Origin: Paracoccaceae bacterium
GTDB taxonomy: Bacteria > Pseudomonadota > Alphaproteobacteria > Rhodobacterales > Rhodobacteraceae
Assembly (NCBI GenBank): GCA_012270125.1
Contig: JAAXIY010000002.1
Span: 1-64,000, forward strand
Length of the DNA stretch: 64,000 nucleotides
Direction: 5' to 3'
Shown here one piece after another: positions 35,212 to 43,955 of the stretch. Under the pieces are notes generated by a model. It saw only the letters and a list, made by a program, of their open reading frames with translations, was not told where the DNA came from and did not search any database. Position numbers and translations under genes: made by a program. Every line of letters begins with the position of its first letter. Within the stretch, counting starts at the first letter, position 1.

Positions 35212-35523
35212 ATGCGTGCGAGAATTTATAAACCATCTAAAACGGCTATGTCTTCTGGTCTTGCCAAAACTAAATCTTGGGTACTGGAATTTATTCAGGA
35301 AACTACAAGTGAAATTGATCCTTTGATGGGTTGGACGTCTTCCGGTGATACACAGTCACAGGTTACACTGAAGTTTGGGTCAAAACAGGCTGCTATTGAT
35401 TATGCTCGCGAACATGGAATTGATGCTCAAATTTTTGAACCAAAGCAAAGAAAGTTTAATGTTCGCTCAGGTGGATACGGTGAAAACTTTGCAACTAACC
35501 GTCGCGGCGCTTGGACCCATTGA
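35212..35523 (+). CDS. NDUFS4-like respiratory complex I accessory subunit (ETC_C1_NDUFA4 family)
   Basis: A 103-residue protein with the start ARIYKPSKTAMSSG and the conserved W-x-LEF, WTSSGDTQSQVTLKFGSKQAAIDYAREHGI and C-terminal GGYGENFATNRRGAWTH. This is the 18-kDa (NDUFS4) subunit family of mitochondrial and alphaproteobacterial complex I. It should sit on the matrix/cytoplasmic arm of NADH:quinone oxidoreductase. The nuo operon is not in this window, so the gene lies apart from it, as is common. A gap of 39 bases separates it from the ThDP enzyme. Confidence 0.9.
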   Translation: MRARIYKPSKTAMSSGLAKTKSWVLEFIQETTSEIDPLMGWTSSGDTQSQVTLKFGSKQAAIDYAREHGIDAQIFEPKQRKFNVRSGGYGENFATNRRGAWTH

Positions 35524-35562
35524 AGTTATCGAAATTACACAGCAGCGTGAATTGAATATTTT

Positions 35563-37176
35563 ATGCGACACGGTGGAAAAGTTCTAATTGATCAACTCAA
35601 AATCCAAGGCGTTAAGCGAGTTTTTTGTATTCCTGGAGAAAGCTACCTTGCAGCACTGGATGGCTTGTTTGAAAGCAACATAGAAACAATAGTAGGTCGT
35701 CATGAAGGCGGTGTAACTATGATGGCTGAAGCCTATGGAAAACTGACAGGTAAACCGGGCGTCGCCTTTGTTACACGTGGTCCCGGGGCAACTAATGCAT
35801 GTTCGGGAGTGCATGTGGCATTTCAGGACAGCACCCCCTTGGTTCTTTTGATTGGTCAAGTAGCAAGTGATCAGCGTGACCGAGAAGCTTTTCAGGAAAT
35901 TGAATACAGAAAAATGTTCGAACCACTTGCAAAATGGGTTGCAGAAATAGATAGAGCTGATCGAATTCCAGAGTATATCGCAAGAGCTTTTAGTGTGGCA
36001 TGTTCTGGTCGTCCAGGACCAGTTGTTTTAGCACTGCCAGAAGATATTTTATCTGCTGATTGTTCAGTTAAAGATGCAAAACCAGTTGTTGATGTAAATC
36101 AAGGGGCACATCTTGCTACCGTTAAAAAGATTATTGAAAAGATTGCTCGTGCAAAGCGACCGTTTTGTATTGTTGGTGGGTCAAAGTGGTCCCAAAAAGC
36201 CGCAAATAATTTGGAAAAGCTGTCTGAACGCATGTCAATTCCCGTTGGTACTTCCTTTAGGTGTCAGGATTTTATGGATAACAGACATCCAAATTACATG
36301 GGTGATGTAGGTTTGGCTATTAACCCAGAATTAGGGAGTTATATTAAATCGGCAGATTTAATTTTATGTGTTGGAGCCAGACTTGGTGAAAACACAACGG
36401 GTGGTTATAGTTTGCTGGAAGTTCCAAATGCAGCAAACCCGTTAATCCACGTACATCCAGATCCTGATGAATTAGGTCGTGTGTACACACCTGAAATATC
36501 TCTAGCTTGTAATAGTTTTGATTTTTTGGAGTCAGCATTGGACCAATCAGTGAGTGTAGACAGAGATTTATCACCATTACGTAAGAACTATTATTCTTGG
36601 CGAGAGCCGTATGAAACTCCCGGTTCAGTAAAGATGGAGCAGATAGTTTTACAATTAAACGAAGTCCTTGCAGAAGATGCTATTGTGGCAAATGGTGCAG
36701 GAAATTATGCTGCCTGGTTACATCGGTACTTTCAGTATAAATCATTTAAAACCCAATTAGCCCCAACTTCTGGATCTATGGGGTATGGAATACCCGCAGC
36801 AATCAGCGCTAAATTAGAGCGTCCGAATACTGAGGTGGTTTGTTTGGCTGGTGATGGTTGTGCGCAAATGTCTATTCAAGAGTTTGGTACAGCAGTGCAG
36901 TATAAAGCTAACATTATCATAATTATTTCAAATAATGGAGTTTACGGAACAATAAAGATGCACCAAGAGCGTACTTATCCTGGTAGAACTTCTGGCACAA
37001 ACATGTTGAATCCTGATTTTGCTTCCCTTGCGCGGTCATATGGAGGTTTTGGCGAAACTGTAGAGAAAACCGCTGAATTTTTGCCTGCGTTTGAGCGAGC
37101 TAGATCTGCAGGAAAACCAGCTATTATAGAATTAAAAACAAACCCGCTTGCACTTTCACCACAAACGCCTGCCTAA
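35563..37176 (+). CDS. Thiamine diphosphate-dependent enzyme, acetolactate-synthase-like
   Basis: A 537-residue protein with the three-domain pattern of the ALS/ThDP family. The catalytic Glu is in GRHEGGVTMMAEAYGKLTGKPGVAFVTRGPGATNACSG. The Mg/ThDP motif GDG...N is in LAGDGCAQMSIQEFGTAVQYKANIIIIISNNGVYG. The chain is shorter than IlvB and no small regulatory subunit gene follows, so it is probably not the biosynthetic acetolactate synthase. Such stand-alone members include 2-oxo-acid decarboxylases and sulfopyruvate decarboxylase-like enzymes. The substrate is unknown. It converges on rmuC. Confidence 0.82.
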   Translation: MRHGGKVLIDQLKIQGVKRVFCIPGESYLAALDGLFESNIETIVGRHEGGVTMMAEAYGKLTGKPGVAFVTRGPGATNACSGVHVAFQDSTPLVLLIGQVASDQRDREAFQEIEYRKMFEPLAKWVAEIDRADRIPEYIARAFSVACSGRPGPVVLALPEDILSADCSVKDAKPVVDVNQGAHLATVKKIIEKIARAKRPFCIVGGSKWSQKAANNLEKLSERMSIPVGTSFRCQDFMDNRHPNYMGDVGLAINPELGSYIKSADLILCVGARLGENTTGGYSLLEVPNAANPLIHVHPDPDELGRVYTPEISLACNSFDFLESALDQSVSVDRDLSPLRKNYYSWREPYETPGSVKMEQIVLQLNEVLAEDAIVANGAGNYAAWLHRYFQYKSFKTQLAPTSGSMGYGIPAAISAKLERPNTEVVCLAGDGCAQMSIQEFGTAVQYKANIIIIISNNGVYGTIKMHQERTYPGRTSGTNMLNPDFASLARSYGGFGETVEKTAEFLPAFERARSAGKPAIIELKTNPLALSPQTPA

Positions 37177-37185
37177 AATAAAACC

Positions 37186-38331
37186 CTATTTTACTTCATC
37201 GAGTTTAATAACTTTTTCAAAATCTTCATTTGATATTTCTTCAAAATCAAAATTGTCCAGTCGTTTTGCCCTCCGACCGGCTTTGTCAGCACTTATCTTT
37301 ATGTCTGAAATATCTTTTGCAGCTTGATTAAAATGTCGATCTAAGCTTTCTACTCTTACTCCCAAGCGATCCACATCTTGATACAATGACGTTAATTCTT
37401 TTCTGATCGCACCAGCTTGCTCACGCATGCGTGCATCTTTAAGAATAGCGCGCATTGTATTCAGTGTTGCCATGCAAGTTGTGGGTGAAACTATCCAAAC
37501 TCTTGCAGAAAAACCTTCTCTGACAATTTCCGAATAGTTTGCATGTAATTCTGCATACACTGCTTCCGAGGGTAAAAATAGTATTGCACCGTCTGCAGTC
37601 TCCCCCTCTATAATATATCTTTCAGAAATATCTTTGATATGTTTTCTAACGGATGTTTTGAACAATCGCACAGCGGCAGATGTCTCTACCTCAGAGGATG
37701 CATTTCTAAGAGCTTCATAGGCCTCCAGTGGAAATTTACTATCGATAACAATTGGTCCTGGCGGGTTCGGTAATTTAATCAAGCAATCGGCTCTTCTCCC
37801 ATTAGATAGTGTTGCTTGTAAGTCGAAGCCATCACTGGGCAAAGCTTTTGAAACTATGTCTGTAAGTTGAATTTCGCCAAACGCACCTCTTGTTTGTTTG
37901 TTTGACAAAATATCTTGAAGGCTAAGGACATCTCCCGATAATTTTGTTATTTTTTCTTGTGCTTTGTCGATGGTCGCGAGGCGTTGCTGTAAATCACCTA
38001 GCGATTGTGCTGTTCGTCGCGAAGAATGCGACAGGTTTTCATTCATTTGCAGTTGGACTTTTGAAAGCCTTTCTTCCATCATATTGATTAAAGATAATTG
38101 TGCCTTAGCTTGTGCTTCAGAGACAGTTTGTAGCCCACCTGTCAGGCGTTCTTGCCCTTCACTTAACTTTTGAATTTTCTCACCAAAAAGATTCAGATTA
38201 TCAATGATAGGGTCATTAGAGGTTATAGATTTTGCCTTCGCTCGTAACGATAAATACAGTGCTGCAACGACGAGAATAGTTAGTGTAAGAATTAAAAATA
38301 ACAATAGTGGTGAGAGTGTCATTTCTGTCAT
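37186..38331 (-). CDS. rmuC: DNA recombination protein RmuC
   Basis: A 381-residue protein with an N-terminal membrane helix (LLFLILTLTILVVAALYLSLR), a long coiled coil (residues about 45-140), and the RmuC nuclease-like domain: RGAFGEIQL, LPNPPGPIVIDSKFPLEAYEAL, ILFLPSEAVYAELH, RVWIVSPTTCMATLNTMR. It limits inversions at short repeats in E. coli. Its start overlaps the stop of mutL by four bases, so mutL-rmuC is a two-gene repair operon. Confidence 0.92.
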   Translation of the reverse strand: MTEMTLSPLLLFLILTLTILVVAALYLSLRAKAKSITSNDPIIDNLNLFGEKIQKLSEGQERLTGGLQTVSEAQAKAQLSLINMMEERLSKVQLQMNENLSHSSRRTAQSLGDLQQRLATIDKAQEKITKLSGDVLSLQDILSNKQTRGAFGEIQLTDIVSKALPSDGFDLQATLSNGRRADCLIKLPNPPGPIVIDSKFPLEAYEALRNASSEVETSAAVRLFKTSVRKHIKDISERYIIEGETADGAILFLPSEAVYAELHANYSEIVREGFSARVWIVSPTTCMATLNTMRAILKDARMREQAGAIRKELTSLYQDVDRLGVRVESLDRHFNQAAKDISDIKISADKAGRRAKRLDNFDFEEISNEDFEKVIKLDEVK

Positions 38332-40196
38332 GTTCTTCCAAACAACCTCTCAATATCTGACAGCTTTAATTCAATATAAGTTGGTCTGCCATGATTACAC
38401 TGTCCAGAATATGGTGTAATTTCCATTTCACGTAAGAGTGCATTCATTTCTTCTTGATTAAGTCTACGGCCTGATCTTATTGAACCATGACATGCTTTCC
38501 GACTAAGTATTGAAGTGAGTTCTTCCTCTAATTTTTTACTTTCACCATCATTAGACAATTCATCAAGTATATCCAAAATAATCGATTTTACATCAAAATC
38601 CCCTAAAAGGACTGGCGTCTCATGAACGATGATTGCATTTTCGCCAAATGCTTCAATTGCCAACCCAGAATTCAGAAGTTGATCTTTTTCTACAATTAAA
38701 CGTTCAACATCAGGATTAGACATTTCAATAACTTCGGGTATTAAAAGAACTTGCCGTTTAACCCCGTTATTTTCCATTTCTTTTTTTAGTTTTTCGTAAA
38801 CTAACCTTTCGTGTGCCGCATGTTGGTCTACAATCACGACACTATCTTCTGTTTGTGCAATTATATAATTTTCATGCACTTGTCCGCGAGCTGCTCCAAG
38901 TGGGAATTTTGGAGATAATCGTTCGTCCTTGCTCTCATTAGCGATGCTACTAGAAGGAGTTTCTAATTCTCCAAAGCCGAGGGTCCCAAAGCTATCTGTT
39001 TGGTCAGTTTCAGATTTTTTGATGACTACATCTGAAGAAAAACCTCCTGATCGATTTTTCTTGTTATTCATCTGATACATAGAGTTAGGGACAGCACTAT
39101 TCATGCTCATTGCACCCAATGCACTATCTGCAAGTGTGGAAGAAGCTCTATGGCCAGCTTCGGCTAAAGCATGTCGAATAGCGGAAATAACTAGGCCTCT
39201 TACTGTACCAGGTTCTCTAAAACGCACCTCTAACTTGGATGGGTGCACATTTACATCAACCAAATGAGGCGCACACTCTAAAAATAGTACAACAGCTGGA
39301 TAACGGTCCTTCGCTAGAAAATCTGAATATGCAGCTTTGATGGCCCCAATAAGTATTTTATCTTTAACAGGTCTTTGATTTATATAAATGTGCTGAAGAT
39401 TAGTTGATCCTCGGGAAAAAGTTGGAAGAGCAGCAAACCCAGACAATCTAAAATGTTCACGTTCGGCTATAATAGCACAAGAGTTTTCAACGAAAGAGCT
39501 ATCTACAACTTTTGAAATTCTTTTTCTCAGCGCATCATCAAGATTTCCCGACTCTGCAATTGCACTGAAAATTATTCGATCTCTGGTATCACTTATATCT
39601 CTTAGCTTAAAGCTAATATATGGGTAAGCTATTGCCACACTCTTTACAATTTTGTTAATTTCCTGGAGTTCCGTGCGATCAGTTCTCAAAAACTTTAATC
39701 GAGCTGGAGTAGCGTAAAATAAATCTCTCAATTCAATTACAGACCCACGATTTAACGCAGTTGGTTTTACTTTAGAAGTTAAACCAGCTTCGATCGTAAG
39801 TTCTGCGCCCTCAGTTTTGATACCTTTTGTTTTTATATTCAATCTGCTGACAGCACCTAGTGATGGCAAAGCCTCTCCTCTAAAGCCGAATGTTGAAATA
39901 TCAAATAAATCGTCACTACTTAATTTCGATGTTGCATGACGCGATACTGCCAAAGGAAGATCCGTCGGCGTCATGCCGCAGCCATCATCTATGACACGAA
40001 TTAAAGTTTTCCCTCCGTCGGCGATATCAATTGAAACACTTTTAGCACCAGCATCAATTGAATTTTCGATAAGTTCTTTTACAGCTGAGGAAGGTCTCTC
40101 GACTACTTCTCCCGCTGCAATACGATTTATTGCCGTTTCATCAAGTTGTTTAATGACAGGTTGATCATGCCTTATTTTGTGTTTTTCAACAATCAT
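38328..40196 (-). CDS. mutL: DNA mismatch repair protein MutL
   Basis: A 622-residue GHKL ATPase. Residues 15-115 hold the ATP motifs (AAGEVVERPSSAVKELIENSIDAGA, DDGCGM, TFGFRGEALPSLGAV). The C-terminal domain carries the metal-binding endonuclease motif DQHAAHERLVYE (DQHAx2Ex4E) plus ACHGSIRSGRRL and CNHGRPTYIEL, as in MutL proteins of bacteria without MutH. This points to a nicking MutL. It is followed by rmuC. Confidence 0.97.
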   Translation of the reverse strand: MIVEKHKIRHDQPVIKQLDETAINRIAAGEVVERPSSAVKELIENSIDAGAKSVSIDIADGGKTLIRVIDDGCGMTPTDLPLAVSRHATSKLSSDDLFDISTFGFRGEALPSLGAVSRLNIKTKGIKTEGAELTIEAGLTSKVKPTALNRGSVIELRDLFYATPARLKFLRTDRTELQEINKIVKSVAIAYPYISFKLRDISDTRDRIIFSAIAESGNLDDALRKRISKVVDSSFVENSCAIIAEREHFRLSGFAALPTFSRGSTNLQHIYINQRPVKDKILIGAIKAAYSDFLAKDRYPAVVLFLECAPHLVDVNVHPSKLEVRFREPGTVRGLVISAIRHALAEAGHRASSTLADSALGAMSMNSAVPNSMYQMNNKKNRSGGFSSDVVIKKSETDQTDSFGTLGFGELETPSSSIANESKDERLSPKFPLGAARGQVHENYIIAQTEDSVVIVDQHAAHERLVYEKLKKEMENNGVKRQVLLIPEVIEMSNPDVERLIVEKDQLLNSGLAIEAFGENAIIVHETPVLLGDFDVKSIILDILDELSNDGESKKLEEELTSILSRKACHGSIRSGRRLNQEEMNALLREMEITPYSGQCNHGRPTYIELKLSDIERLFGRT

Positions 40197-40330
40197 AGCA
40201 CTATATTTAGCATAATTTATTCCGATTCTAAAATGTCAAATTGCAGAAAACTTCACTTTGCCCATATAATAGTATCTATAAAATCAGGAAATAAATCTTT
40301 TGGTTGGTTGGAAAATTAGGATAAAAATTT

Positions 40331-40921
40331 TTGTATAAAGTATTTGGCATTCCACAAAGTAGAGCATTCCGCGTAATATGGATGCTTGAGGAAATAGAGA
40401 TAGAATATGAACATTTTTCTTTGAAGCCTGGAAGCCAAGAAGTCAAAAACTTAAATAGGTCAGGTAAAGTTCCGGTCTTAATGGACGGAGAAGAAATTCT
40501 TAGTGATAGTTCTGCTATAATCTCATATCTCGGTGATAAACATGAACAGCTATGCTTTCCAAGAGGTTCTATTGAGCGGGCACGGCAAGATGCCATGGTT
40601 TTTAGAATAATTGATGAAGTGGATATGATGCTTTGGGGCGCGGCACGCCATAGTTTTATTTTGCCTGAGGACATGCGGGTAGCTGCTATTAAACCGAGCC
40701 TTAAATGGGAGTTTCAAAAAAATATAGATAACATAATGAATGAACGGCGTGGGAAGTTTTTAATGGGAGAGGAGTTCATGCTTCCTGATATTATTCTAGC
40801 CCATTGTGGGCGCTGGGCCCGCTCTGCTAAATTCCCTTTGGAGAACGAAAGTTTCAACGAATATATAAATTTATGTTACGATCGCCCTGCAGTAAAAAGA
40901 TTAATTAAAAGGTTATCTTAA
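40331..40921 (+). CDS. Glutathione S-transferase family protein
   Basis: A 196-residue protein starting with TTG at 40331, behind AGGAT. The thioredoxin-like N-terminal domain has PQSRAFRVIWMLEEIEIEYEHF and the glutathione-binding GKVPVLMDGEEILSDSSAIISYLG. A helical C-terminal domain follows. The Ser of the PQS segment is in the position of the catalytic Ser/Cys. The substrate is unknown. It is divergent from mutL and its end overlaps the convergent flavoprotein gene by nine bases. Confidence 0.85.
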   Translation: MYKVFGIPQSRAFRVIWMLEEIEIEYEHFSLKPGSQEVKNLNRSGKVPVLMDGEEILSDSSAIISYLGDKHEQLCFPRGSIERARQDAMVFRIIDEVDMMLWGAARHSFILPEDMRVAAIKPSLKWEFQKNIDNIMNERRGKFLMGEEFMLPDIILAHCGRWARSAKFPLENESFNEYINLCYDRPAVKRLIKRLS

Positions 40922-42082
40922 CAAAAATTTTTCGATTCCTTTTGCAGACCAAAGCCCCGTAGCAAGGGCAGCGGTAATTAAATAGCCTCCAGTGGGGGCG
41001 TCCCAATTAAGCATTTCCCCAGCAAAAAATATCCCGGGCTTTTTATACAGCATTAAATGTGAGTCCAATTGATCAAAACAAACACCACCAGCTGTTGATA
41101 TTGCTTTATCCATATCGTCCGGCCCTGCATGCTTAACAAGAAGGTGTTTTAGATTAATTGAGAGATGCTCTTTTGAGAGGGAATTTAAAGAGAATTCTCT
41201 TAGAAGTGCCTGTTTTACAGCATTTAGATTAAATACTTTTCTGAGATAATTTGACCAACTTGACTTGCCGATTGGCTTTTGCAGGGCTTCAAAAAGTCGT
41301 TTTTCACTCCAATCTGGAAGAAGATCTAAAAAGACTTCCTCTCCCTTATTAAGCGCTGGTGACAATGAATATATTCCGCCTCCTTCTATACCAGTTTCAG
41401 TGATAATAATTTCTCCTTGAGATTTTATTGAGCCTGCTTTTAAGGAGATTGCTTTTACTGGTTGGCCAAAATGCTTTTCTATGTGTGGGCTCCACTTTAT
41501 TTTCAAGCCAACATTCGAAGCGCTGAATTTTTCATTTTCCACACTAGTCAACCAATTGAGCCAATTCCCGTCAGATCCAAGACGTTTCCAACTTGCTCCA
41601 CCCATTGAAAACAATATGCTTTTTGCGGCAATTATTTCGTTGCCGTTTTCAGTTTTGAAAATTAGAGATTCATTCTTTAAAGATATAGCCTGCCTTTTAT
41701 GTCTTCTTTTGACGCCTCTTTTGTCTAATTGAGTGAGCCAGGCTCTGAGTAAAGGTGATGCTTTCATTTGAGTGGGGAAAACCCTTCCTGTGCTCCCTGT
41801 GAAAAGGTCAATTCCTAATGAATTTGCCCAGTCTGCTACATCAGATGAGGTGAAGTTTTTCAAAGCATCAATTAACTGGGGATTATTATTGGAAAAATTT
41901 TTTAAAAACGCGTCCAACGGTTCATCTTTTGTTAAATTTAATCCAGATTTGCCAGCCATCAAAAACTTTCTACCCATTGTTGGCATTTGGTCTACGATGG
42001 TGATCTTTAAGTTTAATTTACTAAGATAATCTGCTGCCATCAGGCCAGCTGGGCCACCGCCAACAATTAGTACATCTTCCAT
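40913..42082 (-). CDS. BaiN/RdsA-type (HI0933-like) flavoprotein, NAD(P)/FAD-dependent oxidoreductase
   Basis: A 389-residue protein with the FAD loop VLIVGGGPAGLMAADYLSK, the family stretch GRKFLMAGKSGLNLTKDE, FTGSTGRVFPTQMKASPLLRAWL, MGGASWKRLGSDG, and a C-terminal GEMLNWDAPTGGYLITAALATG. These mark the HI0933/YhiN family, whose cellular substrate is unknown in most bacteria. It stands alone, divergent from the HNH gene. Confidence 0.88.
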   Translation of the reverse strand: MEDVLIVGGGPAGLMAADYLSKLNLKITIVDQMPTMGRKFLMAGKSGLNLTKDEPLDAFLKNFSNNNPQLIDALKNFTSSDVADWANSLGIDLFTGSTGRVFPTQMKASPLLRAWLTQLDKRGVKRRHKRQAISLKNESLIFKTENGNEIIAAKSILFSMGGASWKRLGSDGNWLNWLTSVENEKFSASNVGLKIKWSPHIEKHFGQPVKAISLKAGSIKSQGEIIITETGIEGGGIYSLSPALNKGEEVFLDLLPDWSEKRLFEALQKPIGKSSWSNYLRKVFNLNAVKQALLREFSLNSLSKEHLSINLKHLLVKHAGPDDMDKAISTAGGVCFDQLDSHLMLYKKPGIFFAGEMLNWDAPTGGYLITAALATGLWSAKGIEKFLLR

Positions 42083-42170
42083 AAAAGGCCCTTATTCCTT
42101 ATCAAATTATAATTAATTATATAGGTAGGGTATTTGATTTGTTATCCGAAATAAAAACTGAATAACAGGA

Positions 42171-42485
42171 ATGAATTTTATGGAAAAGCATGAAAAACAA
42201 ATACCGATTTGCCCATTATGTTTACGTAACATTCCACCTGACGTGCCGCAAAGTCTTCATCACTTGATCCCAAAACTTAAAGGAGGAAAGAAGGGCCCGA
42301 CTATTTTGCTTCATCATATTTGTCACAAAGAAATTCACGCGGCGCTTTCTGAAGGTGAGCTGGCGCAACATTTTAATTCTGTTGAAGCATTGAAAGCCCA
42401 TCCAAGACTTTCAAAGTTTTTTAATTGGGTGGCTAAGCGACCAGCAAACTTTATGTCAAAGGTTCCCAAGAAAAGAAGAACTTAA
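42171..42485 (+). CDS. HNH endonuclease-like protein
   Basis: A 104-residue protein with a compact HNH/zinc finger: CPLCLRNIP, then LHHLIPKLKGGKKGPTILLHHICHKEIHAAL, which gives the CxxC, HH, N/T and HxxxH positions. The C-terminus is basic (KRPANFMSKVPKKRRT). Stand-alone HNH proteins of this size occur in many alphaproteobacterial chromosomes outside mobile elements; the target is unknown. Two nearby ATGs (42171 and 42180) are possible. Its stop overlaps the convergent hydratase gene by four bases. Confidence 0.8.
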   Translation: MNFMEKHEKQIPICPLCLRNIPPDVPQSLHHLIPKLKGGKKGPTILLHHICHKEIHAALSEGELAQHFNSVEALKAHPRLSKFFNWVAKRPANFMSKVPKKRRT

Positions 42486-43093
42486 CTTAATAATTTTTTT
42501 ATGCTTGATACGTGATTTTGATTTGCTGATAGAGAAGCTGAAAGCAAAGTATGAGCTCGATCTATCAGTTCTTCGTCCTCAACAATTTCATCGACCAAAC
42601 CAAATCTGTAGGCTGTGTCGGCGTCAATCTTTTCACCAGCAACTAGCATTAACTTTGCTCGACTGGGGCCGATTAGACGAATAAGTCTGTTTGGGTCAGA
42701 CGGTTGGGGCAAAAATCCCATTTTCATCACGGGGTAGAAAAATCTTGCTTTAGACACGCAAATTCTAATGTCACAAGCTAAGATCATTCCAAATGCGCCT
42801 CCTGCTACGGTACCATTTAAAGCGGCTATCGTAATGCAATTTAGTTTTGCAATCTTTTCTGATAATTTTTCCCAAATTGGAGAAATTGCTAATCCAGATT
42901 TTACTTCATTTAAGTCTGCTCCAGCACTGAAGGTCGTCCCTTGGCCTGTTAAGACAACCCCCCGAGCTTCAGCGGCTTTATCAAAAATAGATAACAGCTC
43001 TTCTAACATAGAAGATGAAAGGGAATTAGCTTTTTCTGGGCGATTTATTTTTATCTCCCAAACATCATTTTTATGCTTTTGTAATGTAATCAA
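42482..43093 (-). CDS. Enoyl-CoA hydratase/isomerase family protein (short)
   Basis: A 203-residue crotonase-fold protein, about 50 residues shorter than usual. The oxyanion-hole segments are present (RPEKANSLSSSMLEEL, SAGADLNEVK, AGGAFGMILACDIRI). The position of the usual catalytic Glu pair reads GFLPQPSDPNRLIRLIGP, so hydratase chemistry is doubtful. The protein ends soon after the FGLVDEIV segment, lacking the C-terminal trimerisation helices. Its start overlaps the stop of the SDR gene by four bases, so the pair is one operon. The substrate is unknown. Confidence 0.82.
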   Translation of the reverse strand: MITLQKHKNDVWEIKINRPEKANSLSSSMLEELLSIFDKAAEARGVVLTGQGTTFSAGADLNEVKSGLAISPIWEKLSEKIAKLNCITIAALNGTVAGGAFGMILACDIRICVSKARFFYPVMKMGFLPQPSDPNRLIRLIGPSRAKLMLVAGEKIDADTAYRFGLVDEIVEDEELIDRAHTLLSASLSANQNHVSSIKKLLS

Positions 43094-43842
43094 ATTAGTT
43101 TTACCTTCCTACGTATGATTTCGTCGCGCAAAGAAACCTCTTTTCCAATGAATTCGTTTGCCTCGTCGCCACACATCCATAGAAGAGCTCTAGCTGGCCA
43201 ATCAGCAGGTATATGCACACTCCAATCTAATTTGCTCACCTGATTTATTCCGCTTTCTTTTATTTCAGCCTGCATTTGGGTAGCAACGGTACCAGGTGAA
43301 AGACCCATTGATCTAATTCCATATTGAAAATATTCATTATGTAGACACTTAGTCAGCATTGCCGCGCCAGCTTTTGAAGAACAATAATGGCTCCAAGCCT
43401 CGAGTGGATTATGCGCTGCTCCAGAACTAACATTTAGAATGGTTCCCTCTCGTTTTTCAATCATCTTAGGTAAAACGGCATTTACAGTGTAAAAAACACT
43501 TTTGAGATTTGTATCAATTACATTAGACCATTCTGCTGGGCTAATCTCATGGATACGTCCGATAGGCAGAATTGTACCTGCATTATTAATTAGGATATCT
43601 AGAGCACCAAAATGCTGAAAACAAAAATCTACAAGTTCATTAACAAAGTTAGGGTTGGAGATATCTCCTGCGAAAAACTCCGCTCTATCGCCTAAATCTT
43701 TTTTTATTGTTTTTAGTTTGCTCAAGTCTCGTGCGGTTAACATTACATTTGCACCCGCTTCAATAAATGTTTGGGCCGCTGCCTCTCCAATTCCGCGACT
43801 GGCTCCTGTAATTAAAACTGTTTTGCCATTTAAATTTATCAT
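43090..43842 (-). CDS. SDR family oxidoreductase
   Basis: A 250-residue classical SDR with the cofactor loop ITGASRGIGEAA, NNAGTILPIG, the catalytic Ser in NVSSGAAHNPLEAWS and Tyr/Lys in HYCSSKAG. NAD(P)(H)-dependent alcohol/ketone chemistry is expected. With the co-transcribed crotonase-like protein it may act on an acyl-CoA. The precise substrate is unknown. Confidence 0.85.
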   Translation of the reverse strand: MINLNGKTVLITGASRGIGEAAAQTFIEAGANVMLTARDLSKLKTIKKDLGDRAEFFAGDISNPNFVNELVDFCFQHFGALDILINNAGTILPIGRIHEISPAEWSNVIDTNLKSVFYTVNAVLPKMIEKREGTILNVSSGAAHNPLEAWSHYCSSKAGAAMLTKCLHNEYFQYGIRSMGLSPGTVATQMQAEIKESGINQVSKLDWSVHIPADWPARALLWMCGDEANEFIGKEVSLRDEIIRRKVKLI

Positions 43843-43955
43843 GCTTTAGGATCCATAAAAAAAGAAAAAATTTAGAATAACACTATATAATATTTAACTT
43901 GGTGTTAAAGAAGCCTAAACACAATTTATCAAATTAATTATTACTTGGGTAATGT

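Noticed and set aside
42171-42485. HNH protein as part of a mobile element or restriction system
   Set aside because: No methyltransferase, integrase, terminal repeats or intron structure surround it; it sits between housekeeping-type genes.
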